64,000 nucleotides of DNA, taken from Morella rubra. Taxonomy: Eukaryota > Streptophyta > Magnoliopsida > Fagales > Myricaceae. Location of the stretch: assembly GCA_003952965.2 (NCBI GenBank), contig CM025850.1, positions 8,656,141 to 8,720,140 of the forward strand, read 5' to 3'. The notes under the pieces were generated by a model. The model was not told the DNA's origin, ran no database searches, and saw only the letters and a list, made by a program, of their open reading frames with translations. A program made the translations under genes and the position numbers. Below are positions 1-13,031 of the stretch, piece by piece. Position 1 is the stretch's first letter. Each line of letters opens with the position of its first letter.

Positions 1-1642
1 AATCCATGTTCAATCCGACTAAGAATCTTATCCACGAATAAGAATCTGCAAATGAACCAAAAGTGAATTATGCTAATAAGCCAATGGAAGACTCCGTTTT
101 TCCGAACAACAAAAGACAACTCAAATCCAATTGCAAAAAAATGGTTTCAGTTCCGTAATACCCCGATTAACTCACAGGACGAGACCAAAGTACAGTTGAA
201 AGAAAAGAACCACATATTCAAATTATAATTAAGCCCACCAAGACATGGTGAAAACATAACCCAAAAAGACTAAGCTTTACACTTCAATTTTGAACCTCTT
301 CTTCAATTTTTATTTAATAACAGAAAAGCCCATAAACCCAGGATCCAATTAAGGATAGAACAGCTGAAGCACACCTCACATGCAAAGAACAAAAAGGAAA
401 GCAGACAAATAATCCAGTACTTATTGCTCTGTATTTGAAATTCCCGAGTGGGGTCAGCTTGAGAAGAGGCTCGGCCTCAGCCACAGGATCGAACAAACCA
501 ACCAAAAATCTCACATGCCCATGTACCAAAACACGGAGATGGCCAAAACCAAGTCGGTTTCCTGAGCAGAAACGAAGGCTCTTTGACAGAACAGAAGAGC
601 TTAGAGAGTCTTCTTGTGTGCAGGCTCTTTTTGGCTCTTTATTCAGCAAGGAAACAGTGCTCTCTCGGAAGGAGACAAACGTTTAACCAGAACATGGAAG
701 TAAAAATCTCTCCTGGCGAGAGAGAGAGAGAGTAGTTTGTTAATGTTTCTCCGTAAACTTTTCAAAGGGACACGTTTATGACATTTCCAGATAAGCCAAA
801 AAAAGGAAAAACCAAAAAAAAAGAAGGAAAATTGGTCAAATCATTCTGTGTATTTTATTTCTGTTATTAGTAATTATATCACCATTTTTTTCCCGATTTA
901 CTTGTCACTATTTAAGTTAAAAATAGTACAATACTATCATATACTCCTGATAATTATCTGGGGAAGGCTGGTAGAAGTAATAATCTCATATCATTGGAGG
1001 GACCCCCTTCTCTCTCTCTCTTAAATTAGGCTGTGTTTCCCAGTTTTATCCAATTAAAAAATTATCAGTACAAAACAAATTGTTCAGTTCACACTAAAAG
1101 ATTCAAACTTAGAACAACACAGTGATTTTCGTTTTATTTCCCAAATTTACATTTTTTTTATGCCAATAGATGCAAAATAAAATCGTATTTATTTTTTATC
1201 CCAAATTTCAATCAAAGAAAAAATAGAAACTAGACGAGTAATTAAAATATTGGTTTTCTTTATCTTCTCTTTTTTTCCATCTAACCCTGAAAGGGTGGAC
1301 CAGGAGCTGATCTTTGTAGAGCCAAAGACTTTTTTTTTGGAGAGATCCAAGCATAAGCATAGTTTTGTCAATCTCCACTGTAGACGGCTAATCTTTAGCA
1401 TTAAGTTGTAAAATAAATAGGATGAGAATCTTCGGTAATTTTAAATTTTAAAATATAATTTTTAAAAAAAATACACACAAAATTTAATGTTATGTAAAGT
1501 TTCTGAGAATTCAAACGGAAAATCTCCATCTCAAGAAAAACGTAGTTATGCATCTTCCGACAATATAGCGTACGGAATCAAAAGTTAGGTCGTTAAAAGC
1601 ACAAGTAGGATTAAAAAAAAAAACAAAAAGGAGGCAAGAAAG
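1..1642. other. Intergenic, no gene recognised
   Basis: AT-rich sequence without a recognisable protein. Overlapping open frames on both strands at about 314-686 lie in a slightly GC-richer patch, but neither translation resembles a known domain and they lack convincing splice context. A short GA run sits at about 718-732 and a short CT run at about 1009-1020. The 314-686 patch could be a UTR or exon of a gene that starts left of the window; I cannot tell. Confidence 0.5.
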
Positions 1643-2089
1643 TCATAATCCCGTATTAGATTTTGTTCCTTTCTTTTTCTGCTGAAGAAATATTGGTCTT
1701 ATTTCCCGTTTAAAATGTCGTTGAATTTTCACGAATATTCGGCGAATTTTGAAACCTCGGAGTTGTGCGTTAAAGAGAATTCCCCTTTTCAACTTACCGA
1801 ACAAAAAAAACAAATTCCCTTTTCTATGTGTTGGAATGCGACGGCAGTCCGCACTCGTTGCTTGGAGTTGGGACGGCCGATCTTTTTCGACCACTCTCGT
1901 TGGCACGTTTCTTCCATGTTCCAACAATTCGCCGGCTCGTTTCCGACTAATACTATCTGGGGGATGGCGCGTGAGAATTGCTTTTGCTACGAATATCTGC
2001 GTCTTCGCAGTGGGGTAGCCTTGAAAAAAAAAATCTTCAAATTTATAGATTTGAATATTTAAGTAAATTTGAGTTTTATTCTTGTTCAT
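1643..2089. other. GC-richer island with open frames on both strands
   Basis: This patch stands out from the AT-rich flanks by its GC content. It is open on the minus strand for 148 codons and on the plus strand for 115 codons. Neither translation shows a domain I recognise. Overlapping open frames on both strands with no family match are weak evidence for coding. It could be a remnant of an old gene or transposon, or a CpG-rich promoter. Confidence 0.25.
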
Positions 2090-2824
2090 AAAAAAATTAG
2101 TGAAATTTTTAAAATATAATTAATTGTAGATTAATTTTTATTAGAATATGTAAAAAATATAAAAACAAATTATTTAATGGAATTATAATTGTAAAAAGTA
2201 TTAGAGTTGGTTAAAAAAAAAAATCACCTTGATGTTATATTTTTTAGATTTTACATGTTGGATAGTAAGTTTTTTATTTACTTTTAAAATATTCGCTCTA
2301 AATGGTGAATATTTCTCTTAACAATACATAACCAACTATTTGATTTGACCCAAAACAATTGTTTTGTAATGTGTTTAAGTAGGCTCAGATTTTGATTAAA
2401 AATAAACTCACATTTAAACGTATACACCAACAGGTAACAACCTTATCTCTTGAACGTTGACTTCCTAACCTAGTAATTGGTCTCTACGGCGTGACAATAA
2501 TTCAGTCGGAACATAATTTATCAATAAGCAATAATAATTGCAGAATAAAATTTGGTTTCGGTTGCTTAGTCCCTGTCATGACATCACCAGATATAAATTA
2601 GATACAACATAATTAACAACAGAACCGAGCTTAACTAACAGAAAAAAACGCAAGGAGAAGAATCTACGAATTCATTCAAACGCAAATAATCATCGCAGTA
2701 AATCCACAGCCGAAGTGGCCGGGGCACACGACACGACACTCTGTCCCTTTCTGTCCACTGATCTATGCTGTCGTTTTTTGTACTTCGAAAAAAAGTCATG
2801 CTGTCGTTTTTTTTTTATCATAGA

Positions 2825-3326
2825 AAAAAAAAAGTCATAGTTATCCTTTATTTATACGATAAAATCAAAATCATAGTTAGCTTTTATTTATAGAATAAAA
2901 TTAATCTTGTATTTGATTTGAATTTTTTATTTTTTAAAAATTATCAATATATATCTTATCCAAATCATGCATTAAGTTAAATGAAAAAAAATATATAAAA
3001 TGATTAAAATATCTTTCTAAGAAAATATTACTAAAAATTTTAAAAAATTTATTAAAAATAAAAATTAATATTTTTTAAATACAACTATTGAAATTCTATT
3101 TCAATAATTTATTTATTTGTTAAAATTTTTAAAATTTGTATTTATTTTTAAAAAAATTGTATTAGAATAACATTTCGACTATTTTTCATGCTTTCCGTTT
3201 GACTTAATACTTAATTTGAACGGAACACATATATTAATAAAGAGCTCAAATTCCCGTTTTGATAATAACAACTATAAAATTAATTTTACTCTATATCAAA
3301 GATGCTAACTATGACTTTTTTTCATT
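2825..3326. mobile_element. Putative AT-rich MITE
   Basis: The left end reads AAAAAGTCATAGTTA and the right end is close to its reverse complement (TAACTATGACTTTTT). Subterminal sequence near 2870-2905 also pairs with 3275-3310. The interior is almost pure A/T with no coding potential. I did not find a clean target-site duplication, so the limits are approximate and the superfamily is unknown. Confidence 0.4.
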
Positions 3327-6028
3327 TTGTACTTTGAACTCTGTATTTCGATTCCTTTTTTCTCATGCTTCCCCGCCTCTGTTTATCATTTATCTCAATT
3401 GATGTCTTTTTTTTCTCCTTTTTTTTATGTTCTAAAGTCTTTATTTCAATTATCCATCCTAGATAAACGGGTGATAAGGGCGAAATTTGGGTCGGTATGA
3501 TTTGGACATAGTCTTAAGTTTAATTATCCTCAAAATCGAACCGTCAGGAGCTATTATTGGCTCACCACTGGGAGATGGAACCAGATTCAATCAATGGGGC
3601 TTCTTTGTTCAGTCTCTTGAGGTCGAAGAAAGGATTGACGGCCTGTTAATCAAGGAAAGTCAAAATTCAGTCTTGTTTCGCTAGTTTGGATTTTCTTCCT
3701 GGATCTATTTCTCACTGACAGACGAAGTTAATTGAGAGGTTAGTGAACTCCTGTGCTATCCTCCTCAACTGTTTGCTTGTACGTTAGGTGGGCATTATTA
3801 TGCCAATAGTGCCGTCCACGTGTGTGCCAATAGTGCCGTCCATGAGTTTTCTCGTTATAAAAAAAATATATAATAATAATTAATTTCAACTGATCCCGTG
3901 ATATTGACGTTCCTAGCACATTTAGTCAATTTTTTAATATCTCAATTGTTGTCTCCATGAGCAATTATAAAAAAGTAAAATTCTATTACATTAGCAAATT
4001 CTATTACAAAAAGTAAAATAATCAATTATAAAAAGGAAGTCGGGGAGTATTGGGACAAACCTCTGTGGCATGCGTAAGATGGTGCAGTGCATGTCCAAAG
4101 AATCACGATGGATAAATATTTTTTTTATTTGTTTGTAATAGAAATCGTATTATTTTTAAAAGTATTGTGATTTAATGGGATTCTTTTGATATCAAAGTTG
4201 AGCCTTTTTACTACGTGAGTTGAAAATTATGCTATTATCTTTCATTAAAAATCAATTTAGTGTGGTATTAACTCGTAAAATAAATGTAACCCCAAAGTAA
4301 AACAAAGCTAATTGATTCATCATTTTCATTGTTTTCAAATTTTTATATTATATACTATAGGAAAAGACTATTTCAACTCATAATGCTCAGATCTAGAATA
4401 ACATTGGATAAAAAAAAGTGAACAAGTTTTGAAAAATCATTCTTTGTTTAATCTTATGTTTGGCAACAATTTTTTTTTCTAATTTTGAAAGTTAAAGTTG
4501 CCAAATAATAAAATCTTTAATTTTTGGTTAACAAAATATATACCTTTTTAATCAAATTATCTTTCCACATATTTTTAAAGATTTCAATACTTTTTTTGAT
4601 TAAAAAAAAATTTCTATCAAATCAACCATCTATATACTTTTCGGCAAATCTCAACAGAAGTCAATAAAAACAAGAAAAATTTCATTCAAGAACATAAAAT
4701 TTCGTCATTTTTGAAGTATAGCCTGCAAGTTGCAGCGTTGGAGATGTCTTAATTCAATGTAAACGAACCTAGATAATTGCATGGTTGGGATTTGGATGGA
4801 TCTGCATTTACGTCGTGATCAAGGATATGTTCGTTTTGAGAAAATTTTAAAAATTTTAAGTATAATGTAAATATTGAAGTGATGTTTGAACTTTATTAAT
4901 ATATGCATAAAAGTTGTTGAGTTATATTAATATTTGTAAAAAAAAATAATATTAAGTTGTATTGGTATATGTATAAAAGTAATACTATAATTGAAAATTT
5001 AAAAAGTTGAATTCAAATTCTAAATTTGTTAGGCAAAGAATATGCCCAAGTTTTTCATTTCATTCTGCCAACCTATTACATCAGATCTGATTGAAATAAT
5101 TCTCACCGTTTTCCAGATGTTGATCAGCAACAATATCGGAGAGAGAAGCCAAAAATATTGTATACTTTGGGCTCCATTAATTAACTTCTGATATTGATGG
5201 CAGTTTTGTCCGTAATTAGGATGTCCACGGGCTACAGCCGATGTGGGACAGAGTTTTTCCTCACAATATGGACAACAGATCAGTGGACCCTGGAAAGGAT
5301 AATTATGTATATAAACAGCGCCTCCAAATCTTCAAGTAGAAGACCGGTTCTTAACATACCCGATTGTTTACATATTTGCTGTCTCTTGCTCTTCCCAGAA
5401 GATAGAAACATATTTTTGCCTTAATTCCATTCATCCAAGAGAATAGAGATGATCTACTAACTTTTTTTTTTCCACAACAAGTTCAAGATGAAAAACAAAA
5501 ATAAAATAATTTTTGTTAATTCCATTGTTGAAGTTTGACCATAATTTTTGGTATTTCTTTGTTCAAATTGCATTGTACACTTAGAGAAAGATAAACACAA
5601 TAAATAAATTTTATTGGAAGTTTCATATTGTCTGAAATTTTATATAGACAATATTAAAAGTGTAAAATCTACTTACTATATTTAATTGTATTATCTCTTA
5701 AACCATCAAATGCTGACAAAATTTATGAGTTGGGATTTTGACGAGAAAGTGACTAATTAACCCATCAGAAAAAAAAAAATCAAGCATTATGTAGTGGCTG
5801 ATAAGAAATTAAAGACGTTGTGGTCCTGGTGATGAGGAATTGATTTCTTCAACTATAATTTCAGCCCCGACATCTTCTGAGCAATAAATTGGTTTCCAAA
5901 TGAACATCTTATATCTTACAATCCTTTTCGCCCCATCCCCATTACATTACTTCCTCCCACAAGCTGACAACTACACTCCAACATGACCCTGATTTGCTTA
6001 GCCACCACCGCCTTGTCTCAACCATAGT
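3327..6028. other. Intergenic, no gene recognised
   Basis: AT-rich sequence with short open frames only (65 and 76 codons) that match nothing I know. At about 3804-3845 a phrase containing AATAGTGCCGTCCA is repeated twice in tandem. Near 5230-5245 there is a GTCCCACATCG motif on the minus strand (like the plant snRNA upstream element), but no suitably placed TATA box follows it, so I do not call an snRNA gene. Confidence 0.5.
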
Positions 6029-6037
6029 TTAAAAATA

Positions 6038-7608
6038 GGGATAAATGTCAAATTAGTCCCTGTGATATACGAGAAAATAGATTTAGTCATTGCGTTATTA
6101 AAATAATAAAATCAGTCCCTTTATTTACTAACTCGTTTGCCGATGGTCCTTCCTCCCCATTCCGTTCACTGTATAATCGGAATATAAACCATCTAAGCTC
6201 TAAATGCCACATGTTTGCCACTTATGCCACGTAAGCAATTGACTAGTCATGAAAAAAAAAAAAAAAAACCCAGCTCCTGAAATCCTTTGTAACCAGCGTG
6301 ACCCACTGACCCCGAAAGCCATTTTCTCAAAAGCATCCCACTTCTCCGTGCCCTAGTCATACCATTTTCTTCAAAATCTCCCTCTGACGTTGAAGCTTCT
6401 CCTCTGGTTCATAGTTTTGTCTACCATCTTCTTTGGCTCGTGCCTTTTTTCCATTCCCCTATCTTCTAGTATTGCACCCGAATATTCCAAGCATTCAACA
6501 ACTAACAGACATGGTTGTTTCATGGCTTTTGAGCCGTGTTTGGATTGTTGGTTTTCAATGTAACCTCATGTCTTGTTTAATTCAAAAGAAAATACAAGAA
6601 GCCGTGATTAACGTGTTTAAATAATTGATTGTGCCTTTGCACACTCTTTTAGGTAAGTTGGACATCATTTCAATTAGATACCTTCAAGTGTACTCTTAAG
6701 TTGGATTAACGCTTATGCTAGGAAAAAACTCAAATCTTTTAGATTAAAGAAAGCTAGAAATCTAGGGAGTACAAGAGACTAGAGGTACATAGATAAGATA
6801 ACTGTACCCAAGGTTATGCTTTGCTCAAGACTCTTAGAGCCCTCCCGAAAATTTAAGCACTAGATAGTGGGTAGACCATCATAACTAAATTGTTTAGCAT
6901 CATGAGTTCATCACCTTGCAGTAAAGATCTCTTGAATAGGGTAAATATCCAAGACCACCTCTCAGATATCCAAAGTGTTTTCTTATTTTTGCTATAAGTT
7001 GTACCCCTGACAGGAGAACAGAATATCGCCCTGGCATCATAACTTCGGGTAAAGGTGTGGCTACTACTTCACAGCAATGCTATCCACTTGCAGAAAACGT
7101 ATCAAGTTGCAGAAAACACCACCACGAGTCACGTGATATACAGAAAATGCAAATAGATGCTTCCAAATCAGGGCTTCCTTTGATTTAAGAAATAGAGTTA
7201 ATATTCAGTAGCAATTTATGGCTAGGGTTAGGGTTAGGGATGCTTGCAGAAGGAGATACAAATGAGATGAGAGGATTTGGAAATTTTCTTCAAGGGAAAA
7301 TAAATTAGGGTTTGAATGAGGTCCCACTTGTGGGAATCGACAAAGTGCAAGTAGGGTTAAGGTCGGGAAAAAAAATTTGTGCACTAGGTTTTTTTGTTTT
7401 TTTCATGACTAGTTAATAGCTTACGTGGCAAATATATTACATTTGGGGCTTAGGTGGTCTATGTTCCGATGATATAGTGAACGAAATGAGAAGGGAGGAC
7501 CATCGGCAAACGAGTTACTGAATAAGGGGACTGATTTTATCATTTTGGTAACACAGGGACTAAATCGATTTTCTCGTATACCACAGGGACCAATTTGGCA
7601 TTTATACC
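6038..7608. mobile_element. Non-autonomous Mutator-like element (MULE) with long TIRs
   Basis: The element starts GGGATAAATGTCAAATT and ends with the near reverse complement AATTTGGCATTTATACC. The inverted repeats continue inwards for about 230 bases with modest divergence (6038-6270 against 7375-7608). It is flanked by a perfect 9-bp duplication, TTAAAAATA, at 6029-6037 and 7609-7617. Long TIRs with a 9-bp duplication are the hallmark of MULEs. The 1.1-kb interior holds no transposase and its longest open frame is 63 codons, so mobility would depend on an enzyme supplied elsewhere. Interior sequence at 6280-6470 and 7180-7360 is richer in GC than the surroundings and may be captured host DNA (a Pack-MULE), but I did not recognise the source. 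Confidence 0.8.
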
Positions 7609-7741
7609 TTAAAAATAAGCAAAAAAAATCTTGTTCCTTCTTCCTTTGTGGACAAAACAATAATCTGTACCATCCAACTTATATGTAATTAACTCCGTAA
7701 AATATTTTTTAAAAAATCACTTTTAAGAAAATTAATTTATT

Positions 7742-8112
7742 GGATAAATATACTTTATACTCTCTAATTATGAAGATTTTGATATTTTGCACTTCAATTT
7801 ATTATTTTTGTTATATTATACCCATTAACTATTGATTTTAAATATTCTGTATACTCTATTAAAATTTTTGACTAATTTAGACGAAAAATGATTTCTTAGT
7901 GTTTAAAATGACAATTTGTTCCCATGAATTTCTGTGACGGTTACTATTTTTAGGGTAAAATCATAATTTTAAGGTTAAAAATAAATTTATATCCAAATTG
8001 ATAAAATTTTTTAATGAAAGATATAAAGTGTCTAAAATTAATATTTGATGTGTATAATGTGATAAAAATAATTAGATTGAAGTGTACAAAAAAGATGTAA
8101 AGTGCATTTAAC
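7742..8112. mobile_element. Small foldback MITE, probably MULE-related
   Basis: Left arm 7742-7860 and right arm 7985-8112 are imperfect inverted repeats; for example CACTTCAATTTATTATTTTT on the left pairs with a similar stretch near 8060-8085. Both sides are flanked by AATTAATTTATT (7730-7741 and 8113-8124). A direct repeat of 9 to 12 bp fits a MULE-type target duplication, though the AT-rich target makes the exact length uncertain. It has no coding capacity and sits only about 125 bp from the larger MULE on its left. Confidence 0.6.
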
Positions 8113-10175
8113 AATTAATTTATTAATAAGAACTTGCATGGCATACAAGAGGAGTTAAAAGTTGAGGGTGATGCTATGGAATTAATAAACTAGCGTCACA
8201 CGGAAGAACAACCAATTAATTAATTAAGCTTAATTTGTTTTGGGCCCAAAAGATGCCCTTGCGTCGTTCTTAGTGAAGATTAATTTAGGTCATCTTATCA
8301 TAAGATTCGATGATAACATGAAGTGATTTAACATTTTATCTAGTAATTAATAACTCTAACCAAACATGATATGGGAGTGATAAGATATTAATTACTGCCA
8401 GAATATATAAGCTCTTCTTCCCTAGCTTTTCAATGCATGCAAGCCGCTGCATGCTAAAATTAGGACAGAAATTAAGAAGCAAAACAGGATTAGGAAGTAC
8501 TTTAATTAGTATCAAATATGTATATATATCAGTGTTACCTTTTGCTATTATTACTTGGCACTTGGACCAATTGAGAAAGTCGAACTACATGAGTTAATTA
8601 ATTGATGGCGCGGAAAACACACGCAGACGTCGACAAGCGTTGGGAGTAGCACTGCAGATAAAACAAAGATCTCCGACTTTATGTATCGGGCTACCTTTTG
8701 GTTTTGACCCGTATCTAGTGCCTATCTTGATAGCGTCCTTATCCAGAACAGCAATCCTAAAGCCTGGCTGGTGGCATGTAGAAGTTTCACATATATATTT
8801 ATATATTCCTTAATTTCTTTACGCGTTTGAGAGTTTTTTCTTTGGAAAAGTATTCTTAAAAACACAATGAATATGATAAATTCACAAAATAAATATTCAA
8901 AACATCAAAAAAATATCATACATAAAAATTAATATTTTTAATATAAATTCTAACAACTTTATATATATATATTTATCAAATTTTAATATTTTTTTATTAA
9001 AAAATTAGATTATCTCTTTACATTTTTAAATTAAAATATTTTTAAAACTTTTTATTAATTTGTATACAAAAACTAAAATTCTATCAAAATTTTAAAAAAT
9101 AACCAACGTCCCCACCCCTTTACGCGTTTGCGTTTGGGAGTCTCCTCCCTCGTAAAAAGACTAGATATGGTGTGCCTTTACTAGAGCTAGCTTTGTCTTT
9201 GTCCGGCACTCTAGAAAATATCAAACACGATGGTAGGTCAAGCGAAGCGAAACTGTATAAAACTGTTTTTATTCAGGAAATTAAGCGTTCTTGTACTTAT
9301 TCATGCAAGCATGGAATGGAATTAATGTAAGGAACTAGAATTAAACTGTGCAAAAGAAGAACTCGTCACTACCGATCGTGACCAATTTAAAAAACATTAA
9401 AGAAAAAAAAAGTTTGAGGAATCCAACGAAGCAGCAATTTCCCCCCGTTGGGACCCCATCTATGAGCCCTGTTCCTTTTCTGTCTGGGTGGCACCCGTAG
9501 CTGGCCTGTTTTTCTATTATATGTCTTTTGCTTTGTTTTGGCTACTGCGGATTAGGCAACTGCTTTTTCCACTAAACCTACTTAATCCGCATGCATTAAT
9601 TCCACACGTCGATGCAGTATCTGTCCATATATGCCGCTTGGTGGGTCTTTCTTAATTAATTAGTGCAACCACCAAAAGTTAGAGAAGACAAACGTAAACT
9701 TGCAAAGAGATCAAAGATAATGTCCACCTCGATGATGATCCATGCACAATAAAATAAAAACAATCATCGTGTAATTAGGTACGAGGGTCAAGAGTTGGAT
9801 TAAAGTTCATCATTGTAATTAAAATAATATATATAATCATATTATTGTGCTCGTGTGATGTAGAAGTAAGCCTGCTGGGGCGCGCGGGTTATCTGCTAGT
9901 TAAATAATTAAAAAGGTAGCAACATGGAGATGTTAGGCATGCAGTAGAATTTTATTAATCAGGAAGTGTAGTACTAGACAGGCTTTTACACGTTTAACAA
10001 ATGAATTTCACTGCAAAGTTTGGCTTGACCTTCTGCTTTATATATGAATCGTTGAATATATATATATTGGATTAATTGGAACGTGTATTGGGTCTTCTTC
10101 AATGGCTGCATACATTGTTAGATTTGGTTAGTGGTCCGAATGATAGTTTCAGTACATTAGGCTCTAAATCTTGCG

Positions 10176-10198
10176 ATATATATATATATATATATATA
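10176..10198. repeat. TA microsatellite
   Basis: Perfect dinucleotide TA run of about 23 bp. A similar run lies at 10738-10757. Confidence 0.9.
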
Positions 10199-10737
10199 GA
10201 TTTTAGTAACTAAGTATCCGGATCAGTTTACGAACCTCGACTAATTCTGAAGCTTGTGTAATTCTCTTCGTCCCATATAAATCAAATTTCTATGAGATTT
10301 GAAATTTGAAAATTTAGAATGAACAAACCACTTCCTTAAAAACATAAGTTATTTATGTAAGACAGTACTAAACTATAACATGTGGCTATAGTCAGTGTTC
10401 ATTATTATGCTGTTTAATCAATTGATTAAGAGCTCATGATCCTTTTAGTGTGGGAGGGGCTTCTTCATATCTGTGCAGTACTTCCTCCGATCCACATGAT
10501 GATCTATTGGAAAGATTTATTTTATATTAAACAAATTGGGCGGACCACATTAAACTGTCCCACCAATTTATTTATTTTTAGTCGGAAAGAAAGATAATAT
10601 ATATTTCTTATTTGCTAGTGGAGGCCGCATATAACGACAGAAAAAGATAGAATATTATCATTCTTTACTTATCTTCTGCATTTGATATGTCCGCACCGGG
10701 AAGAAGATTATGAAATTATTGCTTACCTCCTATAGTT

Positions 10738-10757
10738 ATATATATATATATATATAT
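10738..10757. repeat. TA microsatellite
   Basis: Perfect dinucleotide TA run of about 20 bp in the intergenic region. Confidence 0.9.
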
Positions 10758-12227
10758 CATAAGATTTAGTGGTTGAAAAAAGCTGCAAAATGATTGAATA
10801 TGAAGTTCATGATATTCCAAACAAATAAATAATTATATTAAACAAATGGCGAATCAAAACATCATGCTCTCCCAATTTTTTTATTTTTCTTCGATATCGT
10901 CCTTTGGCTGATCATGACACGCAGTGGTTCGAATATGCCATCAGCATGTTATTATTAAAAAAAAAAAAAAAGGGGACTAATTACTGGCTGCAGCCGACCA
11001 TGTACTGCATGTGGGCGGCCGTTTATGACACTCTTCACGTGTGGCTGCTGCCGCTGAGATAATTATAAGTTTTGTTGGTAAAAATTTTTCGAGTATATTT
11101 TTAAAATTTTAAGAATTTTTATTTTATTAAATTTTATTGAGATTTATAAAAGGTGAAATATATATATATATATAAATTAAAAATTTTAAAATGTATTTAT
11201 TTTATTAAAAATTTTATGTCTCAAAATATTAAAGAAACAAACGGTAATTTAATTAATAGGCTATTTTTTAGTGGTTTAAACTTTTTTTTTTCTCCTTTTC
11301 AACGTAGACCTTCCATTTCAAATTTTCTTTCGGGGTCCTTCTAATTAACTACTTGTTTATAAAATGTCATTTCGTCTAGACACAGACCATGCACAAAACA
11401 TGAAATTTTATTCCATTAAAGAAAAACATGCATGTCACTATTAAGTGATCGGGGCGAAGTGAATTTAGATATGAATAGTAATTAATGGTGACGTATTTTT
11501 TGTTAGCCACTGTAAGAATGTCCTTCAATCGTAGCGGTGAGATTTAGACTGAAGAATTTTTTGAAAAAAGTAATTAACATCGTAGATTTTCAGAGAAGAA
11601 ACAAAACTAAGAGACTAAATTAAGAAAAAAGTTACACCACAAACACTGACGGATCAATATAAGTCATAATTATAATTATACTTTAGAAGGCAATACAGTA
11701 CAAGATCTCTCTGTCTCAAACTTATAGAATTATGCCTGGTGAGTTCTTCTTTCCTTCATTTTCCCGGGAAGTACGGTGCAGGATCCAATCTAAAGAGAAA
11801 TTGGGTGGACATGGCGGCTGTGGGTTTGAGATAATTAATATGCTTCTCGTGGCGACAGATCTGAGTGGCGTTGACGCTCTTATTCTTAATTTTTCTCTTG
11901 GGTGCGTAATTGCAGAGCTCGTGGGTTCGTCGGATCCCACTTATCACGCTATCTCTCTAAAGTTCAAATCCTACATATTGCTTGAAAGTTTATGAACTAT
12001 TTTATATACGAATCTGCCTCTGCTTCATGTGCTGAGTGATCTTTCCAAATTCCAACTCTTTACGGGGATCAACACACCTGGGCTTAAGGCCTGTAAGCCC
12101 AATAAGGCTGAAATTGAGGGGCAGAGACCTTGTAGAGCCATGTACAACATGGGCTCGTATGAGCTTATATGGGTTGGACTCATTGAATAAGTTCACTTGA
12201 ATTTTTCTTCAGGTCTGTAAAGAGTAC

Positions 12228-12456
12228 GGTGGTGTTCGAGGATGGAAATTTCCACTCCTAAAATTTCTACATACATTAAAAAATTATAAAATAATCTCTC
12301 TCTCCTCCTCAATTTATTCTTTTTTATTATAATTTTTATTTAAATCTTCTCTCTCTTCACTTTTTCATCAAATTCTATAAAATATCTTTATTTTTTCACA
12401 AATCCCAAACTTCCAAAATTTCTAACCCCTAAAATTTTTCACTCCCGAACGCCCCC
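12228..12456. mobile_element. MITE with 3-bp flanking repeat
   Basis: The left end GGTGGTGTTCGAGGATGG pairs with the right end, whose reverse complement reads GGGGGCGTTCGGGAGTG. Further inverted similarity extends inwards (TCCTAAAATTTC against GAAATTTTAGGG-like sequence). TAC lies directly outside both ends. A short duplication with TIRs of this style suggests a PIF/Harbinger- or hAT-type MITE; I cannot settle which. It lies about 0.6 kb upstream of the dienoyl-CoA reductase gene. Confidence 0.5.
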
Positions 12457-12497
12457 TACATGGTCTGAACTCAGAGTCTAAAGTTTGGCGCCGTTAA

Positions 12498-12685
12498 GGT
12501 GGTGTTTACGGATCGAAATTGTAATGAGTGGATAAAAAAAATAGAAAGAGAGATAATTTGAGTAAATTTTTTATATTTATTTTAATGAAAATAAATAATT
12601 TGATAGGAAAAAGAAAAACTATTTTATAGTTATTTTATTATTAATTTTTAGACCAAAATTTTGGTCGTCTTTGCAAAAACCCACC
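12498..12685. mobile_element. MITE flanked by TTAA
   Basis: The left end GGTGGTGTTTACGG pairs with a right end whose reverse complement reads GGTGGGTTTTTGC. TTAA lies outside both ends (12494-12497 and 12686-12689). The interior is AT-rich and non-coding. It resembles other elements in this window (51632-51838, 57863-58037) in its GTGTTT-like ends and AAAATTTTGG core. It lies about 350 bp upstream of the next gene's start codon, so it may contribute promoter sequence. Confidence 0.5.
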
Positions 12686-13031
12686 TTAATAGCTTAATTC
12701 ATCTATGGTATTATATGTATGTCTCTAAACCAAAACAGAGAAGGAAGAAACAGAAGAACAAGCCCAGAGTCTTCCCACGGGTGGTCCGGTTCCCTCACTA
12801 ATGATGAGACCATAAACCAGATGAACAAACGAGAGAAATGGGGGCCCATAATGTAAAGAACAGAATAGCTGAAGAATCTCTTCGTATCCTGCCGGTATTC
12901 CGTTCCATTTCCTTGTCTTTGTTCGGACACTCGATGCCAAACTAAAATCTACGCGGTGTGAGAGTGACTCCACTTCTCTGGGAGAGAAACAATACGAAAA
13001 CAGACAGACTTTGCAACATTTACAAAAACAC

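Larger units (their letters stand above)
8125..12227. other. Long AT-rich intergenic stretch, no gene recognised
   Basis: No protein-coding exon could be supported. The stretch contains several TA microsatellites, poly-A/T runs and AT-rich sequence of likely transposon origin (8880-9100 and 11060-11230). A TATATAAG box-like motif at about 8404-8411 is followed by GC-balanced sequence to about 8790, which could be an unannotated non-coding transcript, but nothing identifies it. Frames open on both strands at 11720-12000 do not resemble a known family. Confidence 0.45.

Noticed and set aside
5230-5245. Plant snRNA upstream element-like motif GTCCCACATCG on the minus strand
   Set aside because: No TATA box at the required spacing and no snRNA-like sequence follows; the motif also occurs in many plant repeats.
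7217-7238. Telomere-like TAGGGTTAGGGTTAGGG
   Set aside because: Only about three units, inside a MULE, and not the standard plant TTTAGGG repeat; too short to be an interstitial telomere.
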